DNA of 64,000 nucleotides. Source: Plantago major. Taxonomy: Eukaryota > Streptophyta > Magnoliopsida > Lamiales > Plantaginaceae. The translations under genes were made by a program, and so were the position numbers. Location: the NCBI GenBank assembly GCA_026545765.1, contig CM048844.1, forward strand, positions 68,987,035-69,051,034, in the 5' to 3' direction. The number at the start of each line of letters is the position of its first letter. The first letter of the stretch is position 1. The notes under the pieces are model-generated. The model searched no databases and had not been told where the DNA came from. It saw nothing but the letters and a program-made list of their open reading frames with translations. This document shows positions 13,599-25,761 of the stretch, piece after piece.

Positions 13599-14254
13599 TT
13601 GATTCGATTGATTGATTTGCTTCGACCGATATGTGTGCAAATGTGGTGGAGGTTTCTGAGTGGATATACTTGGCCAGTTGTGTCTATCGAGTTATTCAAA
13701 AAGTACCTCTGCTTACTATCCCTAGACACGAGGCAGAAGTCGCCGAGGTCGTGAGAGTAGTAGTGTTTCACCTCTGTACCATGGCAGAGTCTTTGTCTTC
13801 GTCTTTGTTTGACAGTGGCAGCACCCAGTCTGGAGTGATAAGGGCTTGGATTGGGGTTATAAGGTTGACTGCACCAACGATAGTTTCTTCGCTTCGTTAT
13901 ATGTTTTCTTCGATTATTTTTATATTATGATTCGTTTGATTTAAAAACCATACTTCGTTATTACATAATTCGATGTTCACTTAGCACAGAACCTCACTGA
14001 GTTTTATCTCACACTTGATTTGTTACCTTCTTGTAGATTTTGGCGCCTTGGAGTCCTAGACGTTCAGCAACAGAGAGTGGGGTTTTCTTTAAAGAATTTG
14101 GGTTTATTGGGAAAATTCTTTTAAGCTCTTCGGTTTCTCGATAGTTAGTATTCGCTTGTGACTTTGTGTAGAGTTGTGTAAAACCTTTTGCGTGTTTTCT
14201 AGACTTTTCAAATACAAAAGTTTATTTTTATTAGTGTATTTTTCAGGGCGTTAC
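12109..14254 (+). repeat. Element A LTR3
   Basis: TGTAAAACCCC to GGGCGTTACA, 2146 bp, collinear with LTR1. A small deletion after the TTGGTT near 12230 removes the GGGAACAGTCTT words present in LTR1. The AT run is at 13523-13595. Confidence 0.9.
13523..13595. repeat. (AT)n microsatellite in LTR3
   Basis: About 73 bp of uninterrupted AT dinucleotides at the position where LTR1 has about 53 bp and LTR2 has a compound run. Confidence 0.95.
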
Positions 14255-15296
14255 AGTTGGTATCAGAGCCTGAGTTTTTACTCGGGCTATGCCGGGATAT
14301 GATTTTCGAACCTTGGGTTGTGCGAGTGAGGTGTCTAAGTTGCTGACCCTAGGTTGTGTGTTTCGTGTTAACTGGTTCTCGAGTTGTCGTCTTGTTACTA
14401 AAATATAAAAGTGATTGACGTATGAGTGCTCAATTTGATTTGCTTGACATATGTGATTTTAATTTTCTCGTGTCTTTTGATCAAAATGTTGCCTGCTTGT
14501 GTTGTGTAGCATATTTTTGCATGTCACGTGTTTTCATTTAGTGGCTCAATATTTTACTAGAGTTAGTATAAATCACTTGTAGGCCGCCGACTACATAATG
14601 ATTCGTACTAACTAGAGTTAATAAAGGATCACTATTTGTTTGTATGCTTAGATAGCTGAGCATTTTCTTAATTCAAACTATAAGTGATTTGCTTGGCTCG
14701 GTGGTTTAATTCTTCCATCTTATGATTATTTGAAAATACTTTCTAACTTATTTTATCATCCCTTTGTCTCCTTCGCTATTTGTCAGTCGAGTTATAATTT
14801 GTATGTATGCGTTAGTTTCTCCAAGTTGCTGGATCATTTAATTTCATGATTGTGTGCTTCTTCCTTTCTATTGTTTTGTTTAAAGGGATTACGATAGGCG
14901 TAATTATCTTTCCTGGTTTTGCAATACTTTTAAGTGACTGCATGTATATCTATGTTTAACATTGCCTAAGAATTATATAAATGTGTTATTTCCAAGGAAG
15001 TTTCTGAAAAATGTTTTTATGGTTGATTATATTGTACCTTGGTAAATAGAGTTCTTAATTACTTTTGTTGTCGAGCTTGACGCATTGAACATTTCACTTT
15101 TATTAAATTCTTAGAATGTGCTTTCAATAGTTTATCTTATGTAAGTGATAGATCAATTGTACCATTACTTACTACACCAGCATGAATAGAAAGGCTACTA
15201 TTCTTATATGTCTCTTACTTGATGTTTGGTTTCGATTCAAATGTCTTGAGAGTGTAGGGTGCTTATTTTCTTGCAACTTGAAATGTCCTTGCCTTG
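14255..15296 (+). repeat. Element A internal domain 3, left half
   Basis: Starts with PBS TGGTATCAGAGC (about 14257-14268), follows internal domains 1 and 2, and stops at CCTTG (15292-15296) where element B entered. The matching CCTTG at 41470-41474 resumes the same sequence (GTGTGAGTTCGATTGAG). Confidence 0.9.
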
Positions 15297-16137
15297 TGTT
15301 AGAACGTAGGATCCCGGATTGGTACTTCGAACAAGATCAATAGACAATGTTGACAACAATGTTGTTCAACAATGTCTTCAACACAGTAAACAAAAGGCAG
15401 TGGATGAATATGAATGAAACTTCTATTACCAAGCCAACATATATAAATATGTTGGCCGCGCCTTTAGGCAAAATATCTACTGACAGGAAAAGTAGATCTA
15501 ATCAACTAGGTTTAATACAATCACAGATGATTGATTAAACAACCAAAACTAGCCCTAGAAGAACTAACAGTAAATGCTATTCTAGGTCGATGTTTGAATG
15601 AGTTATACCAACAATGAATACTCTTAGACGAACTCTAAAGCTAGCAGAAAACAAGAAGCCTAAACTCTTTAATAATATCTTGATTGATCACAAAGAAAGG
15701 CCTCGTGATTGCTCGGCTGAATCCTTGTATATATACTTGAGATATCGACATCTTCATCCAAGTCAAAAGGCAATAGGATCTCAGCAAAGGCAATAGGATC
15801 TCAACAAATGCAATTTCCTTTTTCTTGTTTTCTTCAATATACGCATAGAAGGAATTTTTCCATATTTTGATTCTTCATAAAATATATTCCTTCTTGCTTT
15901 CACCATAAGTTGTTCTTTTTCCTTAAATCGTCTCTTGTTCGATTTGTAAATACTTCCAGTCCAAGTTTCCTGTCCAATGTGCTTTGTTCTTGATGTTGAC
16001 TGCAATGTCATATCTTCAATGTTATGCCAGCAACATTGGTAGTCCTGCAACTTCACAAACAACAACAACAAACACAAACTTGGAACTGATTAATGAAAGA
16101 CAAGATTATCAAAACACAAGTGCATACTGCACTTTCA
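15297..16137 (-). repeat. Element B 3' LTR
   Basis: 841 bp, intact. By eye it differs from the first 403 bp of the 5' LTR at about 16 positions, so B is not a fresh insertion. A tandem duplication of AAAGGCAATAGGATCTCA lies near 15767-15800 and is single in the other LTR. The outer end is dense in AACAATGTTG words in both orientations. Confidence 0.9.
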
Positions 16138-16280
16138 ATCTCCCCCTTAATCTTAGTCTTTCATCACAAAACAAAACAAGAGGTTAGTAGAAACATAACT
16201 AAGAACAACTTAGGAGCTAATCTCCCCCTTAATCAGACAGCTAAGATAATCTCCCCCTTAATCAGACAGCTAAGATAAGT
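16138..16280 (-). promoter_or_regulatory. Multiple polypurine tracts of element B
   Basis: On the - strand AAGGGGGAGAT abuts the 3' LTR (16138-16149). Two more copies occur in a tandem repeat of about 31 bp at 16219-16277, each followed by the same TCAGACAGCTAAGAT words. A further CTCCCCCTTTTT lies at about 16366-16377. Polypurine tracts prime plus-strand synthesis; reiterated tracts are a known Sirevirus trait. Confidence 0.8.
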
Positions 16281-16360
16281 TCTAGAGTCTTTGAAATATT
16301 ACAGACCCAGAATGAATAGAAATTGTTCAGTACTAAAACAAATTTAAAAATTTCAAGTAT

Positions 16361-18366
16361 CTATTCTCCCCCTTTTTGTGAGGAAAGAAAAGACACTAGA
16401 GTGCTTCTGAACTTCAGATTGTTGGAAATTTGCTCATCAAGTCCTTTGATTTGCTCCAGAATCAGCTTGTCCTGATCAGTTAGGGTACCTGCAGAAAGAG
16501 TTTCAATACTAGGGATCAATGTTGAGCCAACATGTAGGCCAACATTGGAGCGTTGAGCAGCAGCCACAGAACTTTCTGGTGCATCAGCATTGCCTGTAGG
16601 AGGAGGAATATTCTCTTCACATCCATGTCCACAGGAACATCAGGATCCACCCATGGAAGATCACAGATCCTGTCATGTGTTTCCAGCAGTTGCTTGGTGA
16701 CAGTGATGGATTTGAAGCTGGAATGATAAAAATCATTGGCTCTGACCTCAATACCCTGCAACTGAAGAACTGCAAAGATGGTGGATGGGAGAATCAAATG
16801 TCCTCTGATCCCTCTATTCTTGGAATTCTCTAGGTGCTTGAGAATTCTTTCTCCCAGATTGACATTGTAGCCCATTTTGATCCTGTAGAGCAACATGGCT
16901 ACCTGTTGACTGAGCTTGTTGTTGTTGGAAGATGGCAACCAGTTGTACAAGCAAATCCTGGCAAGAACAGAGACTAGAGAACAACATTATTTCAAGTCCA
17001 AAGTCCCACTAGGCCAAGATTGTAGTTTTCCTGCAGTCAGTTCCCTAGCAATATCATCCATAGATACCTCTACAGGGGTTTCAACCTCATCCCTATTTCT
17101 ATGCAGTACAGTATTGACATCCTTAGAATTCAAGAAAAATACATCACCCCTAAGATACACACAATGATGTTTACCATGCCCTTCAACACCAAAATTCTCA
17201 GATAAGTGTGCTTAGAATTCTTTGATGATTTCAGGAACAAAGGCCTCATATTGTGTAACAACATGATAGAGGTTCCTTTTCTTCAGATAAGCAACTAAGT
17301 TATACTCTTCAAAAGATTCCTCTTTGATCACCTTTTCAACATCCATTGCATTATCTTTGATTTTCTCATATTTTTCTAAATTCTTGTCAGCATAGAATAA
17401 ATGGGAGACAACATCTTCATCCCAATCAGAACCATCTACATAAACAGGTGCAGAGGGTAGATCATTAACCTCAGGGTCTTCAATTTGTTCTTCTCCAAGA
17501 ATGACATCCTCATCATCAAGTGATTCATCTTCAGACTCTTCCTCTGCTTCAACCTCATAGTCTTCAGAGTCATCTGAGCATTCATCAGCATTGCTCAGAT
17601 CTTCTTCATCAATCATTGACTCATCCTCAGAGTCATCTTCCGTTTCTGGCTCATAATCCTCCAAGTCATCAGAACTGTCATCATTCACTTCATCGTTGTT
17701 GTCATGAGCAGCCAATGTTGAAACAACATCCTCATCTACATTCATAGGGTCGCTTCTAGTTTTCTCTGAGTCATCTGACTTCCAATCTTCAACAACAATT
17801 GGTTCTGTAGTAGGCTCGTTTGCGGGCTTCTCAACATGTTCAGAGTGCGTGTTGGTCTGGTTGTCATCACCATTTAGGCCATCAGTAGCCTTCTCCTCTT
17901 TATTGTCAGCTTGTTGCACATCATCCTTCTCAACAGATGAAGGATTTTGGGAGTTTTCTCCAAGATCTGCATGTTGAACTTCAGTTTGTTCAACATATTT
18001 CCTACTCCATGGGAGTATCTTTCTCTACCCCCATTGGGCTTCCATCATCATCCCTCAGATCCTTTGGCAGTTCGACCGGTGCAGTTCCCAAATTAACAAG
18101 GGTTTATGCAGCAAATTGAGAGGGGTTTGATGGAGAAGACTCGGTTTGGGGTTTTTCAGGTTGAGTAGGTGATGTTGGAGATGGAGATGGTGGTTTTGGT
18201 ACTGGAGATGGGATTTTTCAACAACCTCTTCCGATCCCTCACTTAGCTCAGAGTCTGGAATCTCGAAATCGGCTGGTTCTGCACGGATGGGGAGAGGGTA
18301 TGCTTGCTCCCCCTCAGGTGTTTGCAAAGAAAATCCGGGCAAGATGGGTTTTGTTGGAGAAGACAT
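16361..18366 (-). pseudogene. Element B post-pol cargo gene (putative plant-transposon domain protein), broken
   Basis: The start ATG is at 18364-18366 (MSSPTKPILPGFSLQTPEG). Then come a Pro/Ser-rich, frame-shifted stretch, a very acidic Asp/Glu/Ser domain (about 17450-17919) and a conserved block. The block reads NLYHVVTQYEAFVPEIIKEF, then NKLSQQVAMLLYRIKMGYNV and LILPSTIFAVLQLQGIEVR. Its spacing resembles the 'putative plant transposon protein' domain found beside plant retroelements (the family assignment is from memory). The gene sits in the env position of Sireviruses but shows no signal peptide or membrane segment. At least two frameshifts and a stop near 16980 break it. Its role is unknown. 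Confidence 0.6.
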
Positions 18367-19873
18367 TGTCCAGATTAATGAGTGCAGAGATGAAGGAGGA
18401 TGAGCGGGAGAGGAATTGTTTGAGAGTGACAGGTGAATAGTGTGTGGAAGGTGAAGAGTTTTTGTTTTAACCAAGGCTTGGGAGTAGTAAAAAAAACTAC
18501 TTTTTGGTTTTTGGATGTAATGATTGTGGTTAGGTGGGCGGCAGTTTTGTTGAGTGGTGAAGAAGTGGGCTAATGAGAGAGAGCAAAATGGTTGGAAGAT
18601 TAGAGTTTTTGGTTTGGTTTGCTTCATAGATCATAAACATATATATCAAAGCACAGACCAAGATCTGTACACAACTGTTAATATGAGATTAAAGAAAGCA
18701 AATGAAAACTGTATCAATTAGGTCAATCATGAAGAAGATTCTCAAAACTCAACTTAGGGAGGTACATTTTTTGTTTGGGAAATAAATCAAGATCAAGTAT
18801 GAGTAAGAAACCTAACAGATTCCCAAAAAATGTCAAGATCAAGTATAATTAAGAAACCTAACAGATTCCCAAAAAATGACGGATGTAAGAAACAAGTACT
18901 CCCCCTCAAACCCAACCCAAAAACACATTTGAAAAAAAAACATAGAGAGCACAAAAAAAATCACAGCAAAAGAGCAAAAAGTACTTTAAGCACAATCAAT
19001 GTTGACCTGAATGTTGACTCAACATTGATGACAACATCGGGAAATCAGATCACTCTTAATGTAAGTCAGCCAGGAAACCAAGTCTCAAGATGTGCAGATT
19101 CGATTAACACCACTGATGCTGCAGGCAGAGACAGAAAGAGAAAGGAATACCAAATAAACACACTCAACAATGCCTCAAAAAGTAAATTGAACAATTAGCA
19201 TAAGTTTGAGTGGGGGTGACCATGAGAACGTGAACCATGTCAAATAATTGGAACACGTATGAATCCGCTCCAAAGCCGAAGCCTATGCGGAGTTAGGCAA
19301 ACACACGTCTCATGGCATGAAATTACTTATTTGACCACATTGGGTAATTTGGTACTCAGAAAGTGAACCAGAAGCATTACGAGAATCGGCACTTTTGTGC
19401 GTGTCGATTTCCAGTACAGGCTATCAACCCTCACGACATATGACACATTGGCCACGTCGATATCTGGATAGTATTTGAAACCTTCGCAACACGATCCTCG
19501 ACGGAAACACTTCCAGCCCTTTTTTTATCATAATTCATTAGATTTATTAAGCATAAATGACAGGAGGCAACATGAAGTGCGAGTCAAGGTACGAGTAAAA
19601 ATAGCCAAAAAGCAGCAAAAGTGGGTTTTACATCAAGCAAACACACAGGAGACTCGATCCCTTTCAACCTTGGTTTCAAATAGCCTTTCAAACCCTAAGC
19701 ATCACCACTATAAGCTACAAAACAGAAACAACCATAGACCAGTACAGAAGCACAGGAGCACAAAAACACAATGAAAAAAGAAAAAAACAAATCAGCAAAA
19801 GGACATCTCTAGATACACACATAAGTCAATGTTGACCGTGATGTTATGTCAACATTGCTTGCAACAAATCACA
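18367..19873 (-). other. Element B spacer between pol and cargo gene
   Basis: About 1.5 kb without a recognisable gene. It contains A-rich stretches, a near-exact 40-bp repeat around 18795-18870 (AAGATCAAGTAT / CCTAACAGATTCCC) and dense palindromic ATGTTG/CAACAT words at 18997-19038 and 19827-19864. The 122- and 99-codon + strand frames here are low-complexity and unsupported. Confidence 0.6.
18639..18646 (-). promoter_or_regulatory. Possible TATA box of element B cargo gene
   Basis: TATATATG on the - strand about 270 bp before the cargo ATG at 18366. A C/T-rich leader typical of plant 5' UTRs lies between them (for example CACCTTCCACACACTATTC). The composition is suggestive only. Confidence 0.35.
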
Positions 19874-22800
19874 TCAAATAGTGCATAGACCAAGAGACCT
19901 TCTCAAACTGAAGAATCTCTCCTTATCAAGAGGCTTTGTGAAGATGTCAGCTAACTGATTTGTGGTATCAATGTGTTGTATGTCAATAATTTGTTTGGTG
20001 ACCAAGTCTCTAAGAAAATGATGTCGAATGTCTATATGCTTGGTGCGTGAGTGTTGAACAGGATTCTTGGAAATGTGAATGGCACTTAAGTTATCACAAA
20101 ACATCAAAAGAGTGTCACTTTGGAACCCATATTCATGCAACATATTTTTCAACCAAATTAGTTGAGACACACAACTCCCAGCAGCTACATATTCAGATTC
20201 AGCAGTTGAGAGAGACACACAATTTTGTTTCTTACTATACCATGACACAAGATTTGGTCCAAGATAAAAACAACCTCCACTAGTTGATTTTCGATCATCT
20301 AAGTCACCATCCCAATCAGAATCACTAAATCCCAACAGATTAGTGTTTGGATCACATGCATACTATAATCCAAGATTAACAGTTCCTGATATATATCTAA
20401 TGATTCTTTTGACAGCAGTTAAGTGAGGTGTTTTGGTTTGGATTGATACCTGGCACAAACACAAACAGAGAACATGATGTCAGGTCTGGTGGCTGAGAGA
20501 TACAAGAGACTTCCAATCATTAATCTATACAATGTTGGGTCAACATCGTCCCCAACATCAGTTTTGCTGAGTTTCAGAGCAGTAGCCATGGGAGTGCTGC
20601 AAGGTTTGGCATTTTCCAGACCAAATTTTTTGATAAGATTCTTGGCATATTTCTCTTGAGAGATAAAGAGGCCATCCTGTTTCTATTGTATCTAAAGCCC
20701 CAAGAAGAAACTGAGTTCACCAATCATACTCATCTCAAAGGTTCCTGTCATGGCTTGAACAAACTTTTCTAGCAAAGAGGGGTTAGTAGCACCAAAGATA
20801 ATATCATCAACATAGATTTGAGCAATGCAAATGTCCTTTCCTTTCCTAAGGATAAACAGAGTTTGATCTCCCTCACCCCTCTTAAACCCTAATCCAACTA
20901 AGAATTCAGTGAGGCTAGCATACCAAGCACGAGGGGCTTGTTTCAAACCATACAAATCTTTTCTTAGTTTAAAAACATGGTCAGGGTAAAGAGGATCTTC
21001 AAACCCTCCAGGTTGTTCAACATACACTTCTTTGTCAATGTAGCCATTCAAGAAAGCTCCTTTAACATCCATTTGTTTAAGTATTATTTTAAGACAACAT
21101 GCTATGGCTAAGAGCAAGCGAATTGATTCTATTCTAGCAACAGGAGTGAAGGTTTCATCAAAATCAATGCCTTCTACTTGAGTGTAACCTTGAGCAACTA
21201 ATCTGGCTTTGTTCTTTACAACTACCCCTTTCTCATCAATCTTAGTTTTGAAAATCCACTTGGTTCCTATGACATTTATGTTATGGGGGCGGGGAACAAG
21301 AGTCCAGACTTCATTTGTTTGGAATTGATGAAGTTCATCTTGCATTGCTTCTATCCAAAAATCATCAGTAAGGGCTTCTTTCACATTTTTAGGTTCAATT
21401 AAAGAAACATAGCACGGGGAACTTACAGAGTGACTGATTTCAGCAAGTCTGAGTATCTCCTTGTAGTTTTTACGCGTGTTTTCCCTCAGTGTTCTCCCTC
21501 CTGGATTTCCAATTACTTGTGAACTGGGATGATCTTTGCGAATTCTGGGAGGAGGATCCTTACGTGAGTCAGGTTGAGGAGAACCTTGCGGCATAGGTGC
21601 AGCATTAATGCCAGAGGCATTGTCAGATTCAGCCTCAGTCTCACTGTGGGGATCAGCTTGTTCTTCATCATCAGGAGTGGAAATCTGGGATGTTGAACTG
21701 GATGTTGAGTTAACATTGCACAAGGGGGATGTTGGCACAACATGGCCCTCATCATGGGTTCTTTCACTTCGATCAGCAGCAGGAGTCATAATGTCTGGAA
21801 CGTTCCCATGTGTAGAAGGGTCAGGGGTTGTGTCAATAACCTGTTCAGCACCTGCAGAAATCTTCTTTTGGGCATAGGGCTCAGAGTCATCAAATGAAAC
21901 ATTCACAGATTCTTGAATAGTTTGCAATCTAGGATTGTGTATTCTATACGCATGACTATTTTGTGAGTACCCTACAAAGATTCCTTTGTCACTTTTAGCA
22001 TCAAACTTCCCTAGATGTTCCCTATCATTGAGTATGTAACACACATCCAAAGACATGAAAGTACTTAAGATTGGGTTTTCTACCTTTCAAAATCTCATAG
22101 GGAGTGGTCAGAGTACCTAGACGTAGATAGACACGGTTGATTATGTGACATGCAGTGTTTACAGCTTCAACCCACAACCTTTTTGACAGGTTCATTGAGC
22201 TCAACATCACTCTGGCCATTTCTTGAAGAGTCCTGTTTTTCCTTTCAACAACACCATTTTGTTGTGGTGTCTTAGGAGCTGAGTATTCATGCATGATCCC
22301 TTTGTTTTCACAGTACTTATCAAAAAATTGATTCTCAAATTCTTTACCATGGTCAGATCGAATTCTTTGGACCATAGTAGAGTACTGATTACAACATTTT
22401 GCATGCCAGTTTTTGAAGGATTCAAAGGTTTCAGATTTTTCTTTCAAAAAATTGACCCAAGTATATCTAGAGAAATCATCAACTATAACATAGATATACC
22501 AGGCTCCTCCCAAACTTCTAGCTTCTACAGGACCCATGAGATCCAATGCAAGAGTTCAAAGCAGTTAAAAGTACCTCGTTTTTGTCCTTCAACCTGGAGT
22601 GGTGTGTCTTGGTTTTTTGTTTTCCAAGATACCACCACACACATGCTTCCCTGCATTGGTAAGCTTCGGCACACCTGTCACAATATTGTGTTTGATGATC
22701 TTCTCCAGATTCCTGTAATTGACATGTCCTAATTTCTTGTGCCACAATGTTGCATCATCATGTTGAGCAACATTGCACTTGAGATGAACGGCCATCACAT

Positions 22801-23480
22801 AGCAGTTGTCCTGAGATCTAACACCTGTCATCACAGTTAATTTGTCCACACAAGTATAAACTTTGCAAGAACGTTTATCAAACTTGACTTTCAGATCATC
22901 ATCACACAGGTGGCTTACACTGACAAGATTAGCCGTTAAACCCTCAACAAGAAGAACATTTGAAAGTTTAGGATATCCTTCAAGGCACAGTGTTCCCTTT
23001 CCTAGGATTTTGCTTTGGTATCCTCCTCCATATGTCACTGTACCTGTCTTTTGAGAGACAAAATTTGTCAAGTTTGAAGGGTTACCAGTCATGTGCCTAG
23101 AGCAATCACTGTCGAAGTACCATTTTTCTGCATTGATAGGAGAAGTAGCTATAGAAAAAGCAACATTGCAAGTATGTTTTTCTTTAGCTACCCAAATCTG
23201 GTTCAAATCATTCTTGTGTTTTCTTATCTGTCCTGGAGGTTTAACTCGTTTAGGAGAACCAGGTGTAGACTTGAAAAGTTTAGGGTTATTTCCATTGGTC
23301 TCTGTTGACTTGGATGTTGACACAACATCATGATTGCCTGGAGATTTACCTCGTTTAGAAGAACCAGGGATAGACTTCAGAGACTTAGGATTACATCTTT
23401 CAGTCTCTGTTGAAGTGGATGTTGTCACAACATCGCAGCTAACATCGGAATCACTGTTTTGTTTGCTAGAGGCAAGAAGG
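19874..23480 (-). pseudogene. pol: Element B pol: protease, integrase, reverse transcriptase, RNase H
   Basis: Read on the - strand. The protease site WYFDSDCSRHMTG has Asp where Gly of D-S-G is expected (GGT to GAT). The pre-integrase motif is WHKKLGHVNYRNLEKI. The integrase core runs from DDFSRYTW and RIRSDHGKEF to NGVVERKNRTLQEM (D,D-35-E type). RT motifs are KARLVAQGYTQVEGIDFDET, QMDVKGAFLNG, LYGLKQAPRAWY and IYVDDIIFGA (catalytic Asp pair intact). RNase H has DWDGDLDDRKSTSG, STAESEYVAA and LADIFTKPLDKERF at the end. The frame is lost near 22025-22590 and between 20335 and 20692. The order protease-integrase-RT-RNase H defines Ty1/Copia. Confidence 0.9.
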
Positions 23481-25303
23481 GAGGGATTCTTGGAGAGGTC
23501 ACTGAGGTTGGAGTAATCAACACGTTCCCTTTTTAAATCCTTTTGGTACTTGAAACAGTAAGGTTTTTTGTGACCAAGTTTGTGACAGTAAATGCACACA
23601 AAAATTTCTTTTTCTTTGACAAACACAGGACCTTTTATGAGCTCAGAAAGAGGTTTGACAACATCTTGGGTTTCAGGGTTAACAGTGCAGTTCATGTTGC
23701 ACCCAAGTTTCTTATGAAAAGAAGCATCATAACTACCAGTGTACCCTAGACCAGTAGTCCCATCATTATCCATATCAAGCATATCATTAAGTCTGGAAGT
23801 AGAGGAGTTCCACTTTGCAATTACCTTCTTTTCATTAGATAGTTCAGTGGTTACCTTGAACAGTTCAGTGTCCTTTGTCAGTTCAGCTTCCAGTTTGACA
23901 ATGGTGTCTTTCATATTGTAATTCTCCTTCTCAGTTTTCTTGAGGAGTTTTCTGAGTGTCTTCCATTCACTGAAGAGTTTCTCATACATTTGTTGCAGAT
24001 CCTTCACCATTTGTTCCGCACTGGCTTCCTCTTCTGAAGGACTATCTGTATCAAAATCAACAGAACCATGTAGACACAAAACATCAGAGATTCCTGATTT
24101 CTCAGGGTTGGTTAGTGCCAAAATTTTACAGTTCTCAGAGTCATCATAGTCAAAGAAGATTTCTACTCCTGATGTTGAATTGCCGATGTTGTCCCAACTT
24201 TGGTCATAAACATTGTAAGTGGATGAACGGAGAGCTCTGGCATTGGTAGTTGAATCATCTTCTTTTTCTTCATCTTCATGTTCTTCATCTGAAACATCAC
24301 TGAGACAAGAAAGAAGATTATTTTTCTCTTTTTTGAGATTGTTAGCACATTCATTTTGATAATGACCCCACCCTTGGCATTCAAAACATCAAATCTTACT
24401 AAGAGGAGTGCGATCAAAATCAGATTCAGAGCTAGTCTTGGAAGCAGAAACAGTTTTGAAAGTATTGGTTTTCTTTTTGAAATTTTTGGTTCCACTCGAG
24501 GATCCTTGACCAGAGTTTTTTCTGAATTTAAGTTTGTTGAACTTCCTCACAAGATTGTTGTAAGCTTCCTCAGTCATATTGTCAGACTCATCACTACTAC
24601 TATCAGGCTCTGAAGATTTAGCTTTAGACTTAGAGTGAAGGGAGATACTATGGGTTTTCATACCTTGTCTCTCATTTTCATTTAGTTCAAAAAAATTTAA
24701 ATTGTTCAACGAGGTGTGAAAATCCATAGTTGCTAAGTTATGACTGTCTTCCAAAATGGTGACTTTGGTATTAAATCTTGAGGAAAGAGATCGAACAGCT
24801 TTGGAAACAAGTTGCCTATTAGAGATAGCTTCTCCCAGTCTTTGGACTTCATTGGAGAGAGTTAAAAGTTTTTCAAAATAAGAGTCAATTGTTTCTTCCT
24901 CCACCATTCTTAGATTTTCAAATTGAGACTAAAGCATTCTAAGTTTCGTTTGTTTGACACTAGCATCCCCTTCACAATGACTCTGAAGCAAATCTCAAGC
25001 TTGTTTTGCAGTAGTGCAGTTTTGAATAATTTTAAACATATGAGCATCTACATGACCAAAAATAGCATTTAAGGGCTTTTCATTGTAAGAGCTAAGAAGT
25101 ATGTCACCTGCAGTGAAGCATTCTTCAGGAATGGGGACAATGTCACCATCAGCATCAGGTCCTTCAGTTGGTCAGGTGTATCCTTCCAGAATGGATCTCC
25201 AAGCACGGCCATCAAGGGACTTGATGTATGTCCTCATCCGGATTTGACAGTAATGGTAGTTGGACCCATCAAGCACAGGAGGTTTGTTGTAGTTTGCATC
25301 CAT
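23481..25303 (-). pseudogene. gag: Element B gag (UBN2-type nucleocapsid polyprotein)
   Basis: Start ATG at 25301-25303, 55 bp after the LTR (MDANYNKPPVLDGSNYHYC, a typical Copia gag start). The gag domain continues through FEKLLTLSNEVQRLGE and is followed by Ser/Lys-rich linkers. A CCHC zinc knuckle CIYCHKLGHKKPYC lies at about 23555-23600. Two linker repeats (DVVSTSKSTE and DVVTTSTSTE, each followed by a PGS(S/P)KR segment) lie at about 23230-23430. Nonsense codons at 25172-25174 and 24995-24997 (TGA where TGG is expected) and 24929-24931 (TAG for CAG), plus frameshifts near 24400 and 24150, inactivate it. The stops are G-to-A or C-to-T changes. Confidence 0.88.
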
Positions 25304-25340
25304 TGCAGTAGTACCAAATCCAGACACCAGTAGTTAGGTG

Positions 25341-25356
25341 GCTGGCTTTGATGCCA
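25341..25356 (-). promoter_or_regulatory. Element B primer binding site
   Basis: On the - strand TGGCATCAAAGCCAGC follows the LTR end after a 2-nt spacer. It resembles the initiator tRNA-Met PBS TGGTATCAGAGC with two transitions. Confidence 0.8.
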
Positions 25357-25358
25357 CT

Positions 25359-25761
25359 TGTTAGAACGTAGGATCCCGGATTGGTATTTGGAACAAGATC
25401 AATAGACAATGTTGATAAAAATGTTGTTCAACAATGTCTTCAACACAGTAAACAAAAGGCAGCGGATGAATATGAATGAAACTTCTATTACCAAGCCAAC
25501 ATATATAAATATGTTGGCCGCCCCTTTAGGCAAAATATCTACTGACAGGAAAAGTAAATCTAATCAACTAGGTTTAATACAATCACAGATGATTGATTAA
25601 ACAACAAAAACTAGCCCTAGAAGAACTAATAGTAAAATCTATTCTAGGTCGATGGTTGAAAGAGTTATACCAACAATGAATACTCTTAGACAAACTCTAA
25701 ATCTAGCAGAAAACAAGAAGCCTAAACTCTTTAATAAAATCTTGATTGATCACAAAGAAAG
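25359..25761 (-). repeat. Element B 5' LTR, part 1
   Basis: Begins TGTTAGAACGTAGG like the 3' LTR and runs to GAAAG (25757-25761), the target duplication of element C. Confidence 0.9.

Noticed and set aside
15614..16278. Short + strand frames in and beside the B 3' LTR
   Set aside because: They overlap the LTR edge and the polypurine tracts, are not in coding orientation for B, and carry no motif.
16361..18366. True envelope protein for element B
   Set aside because: No signal peptide, transmembrane helix or cleavage site is visible; only the genomic position is env-like.
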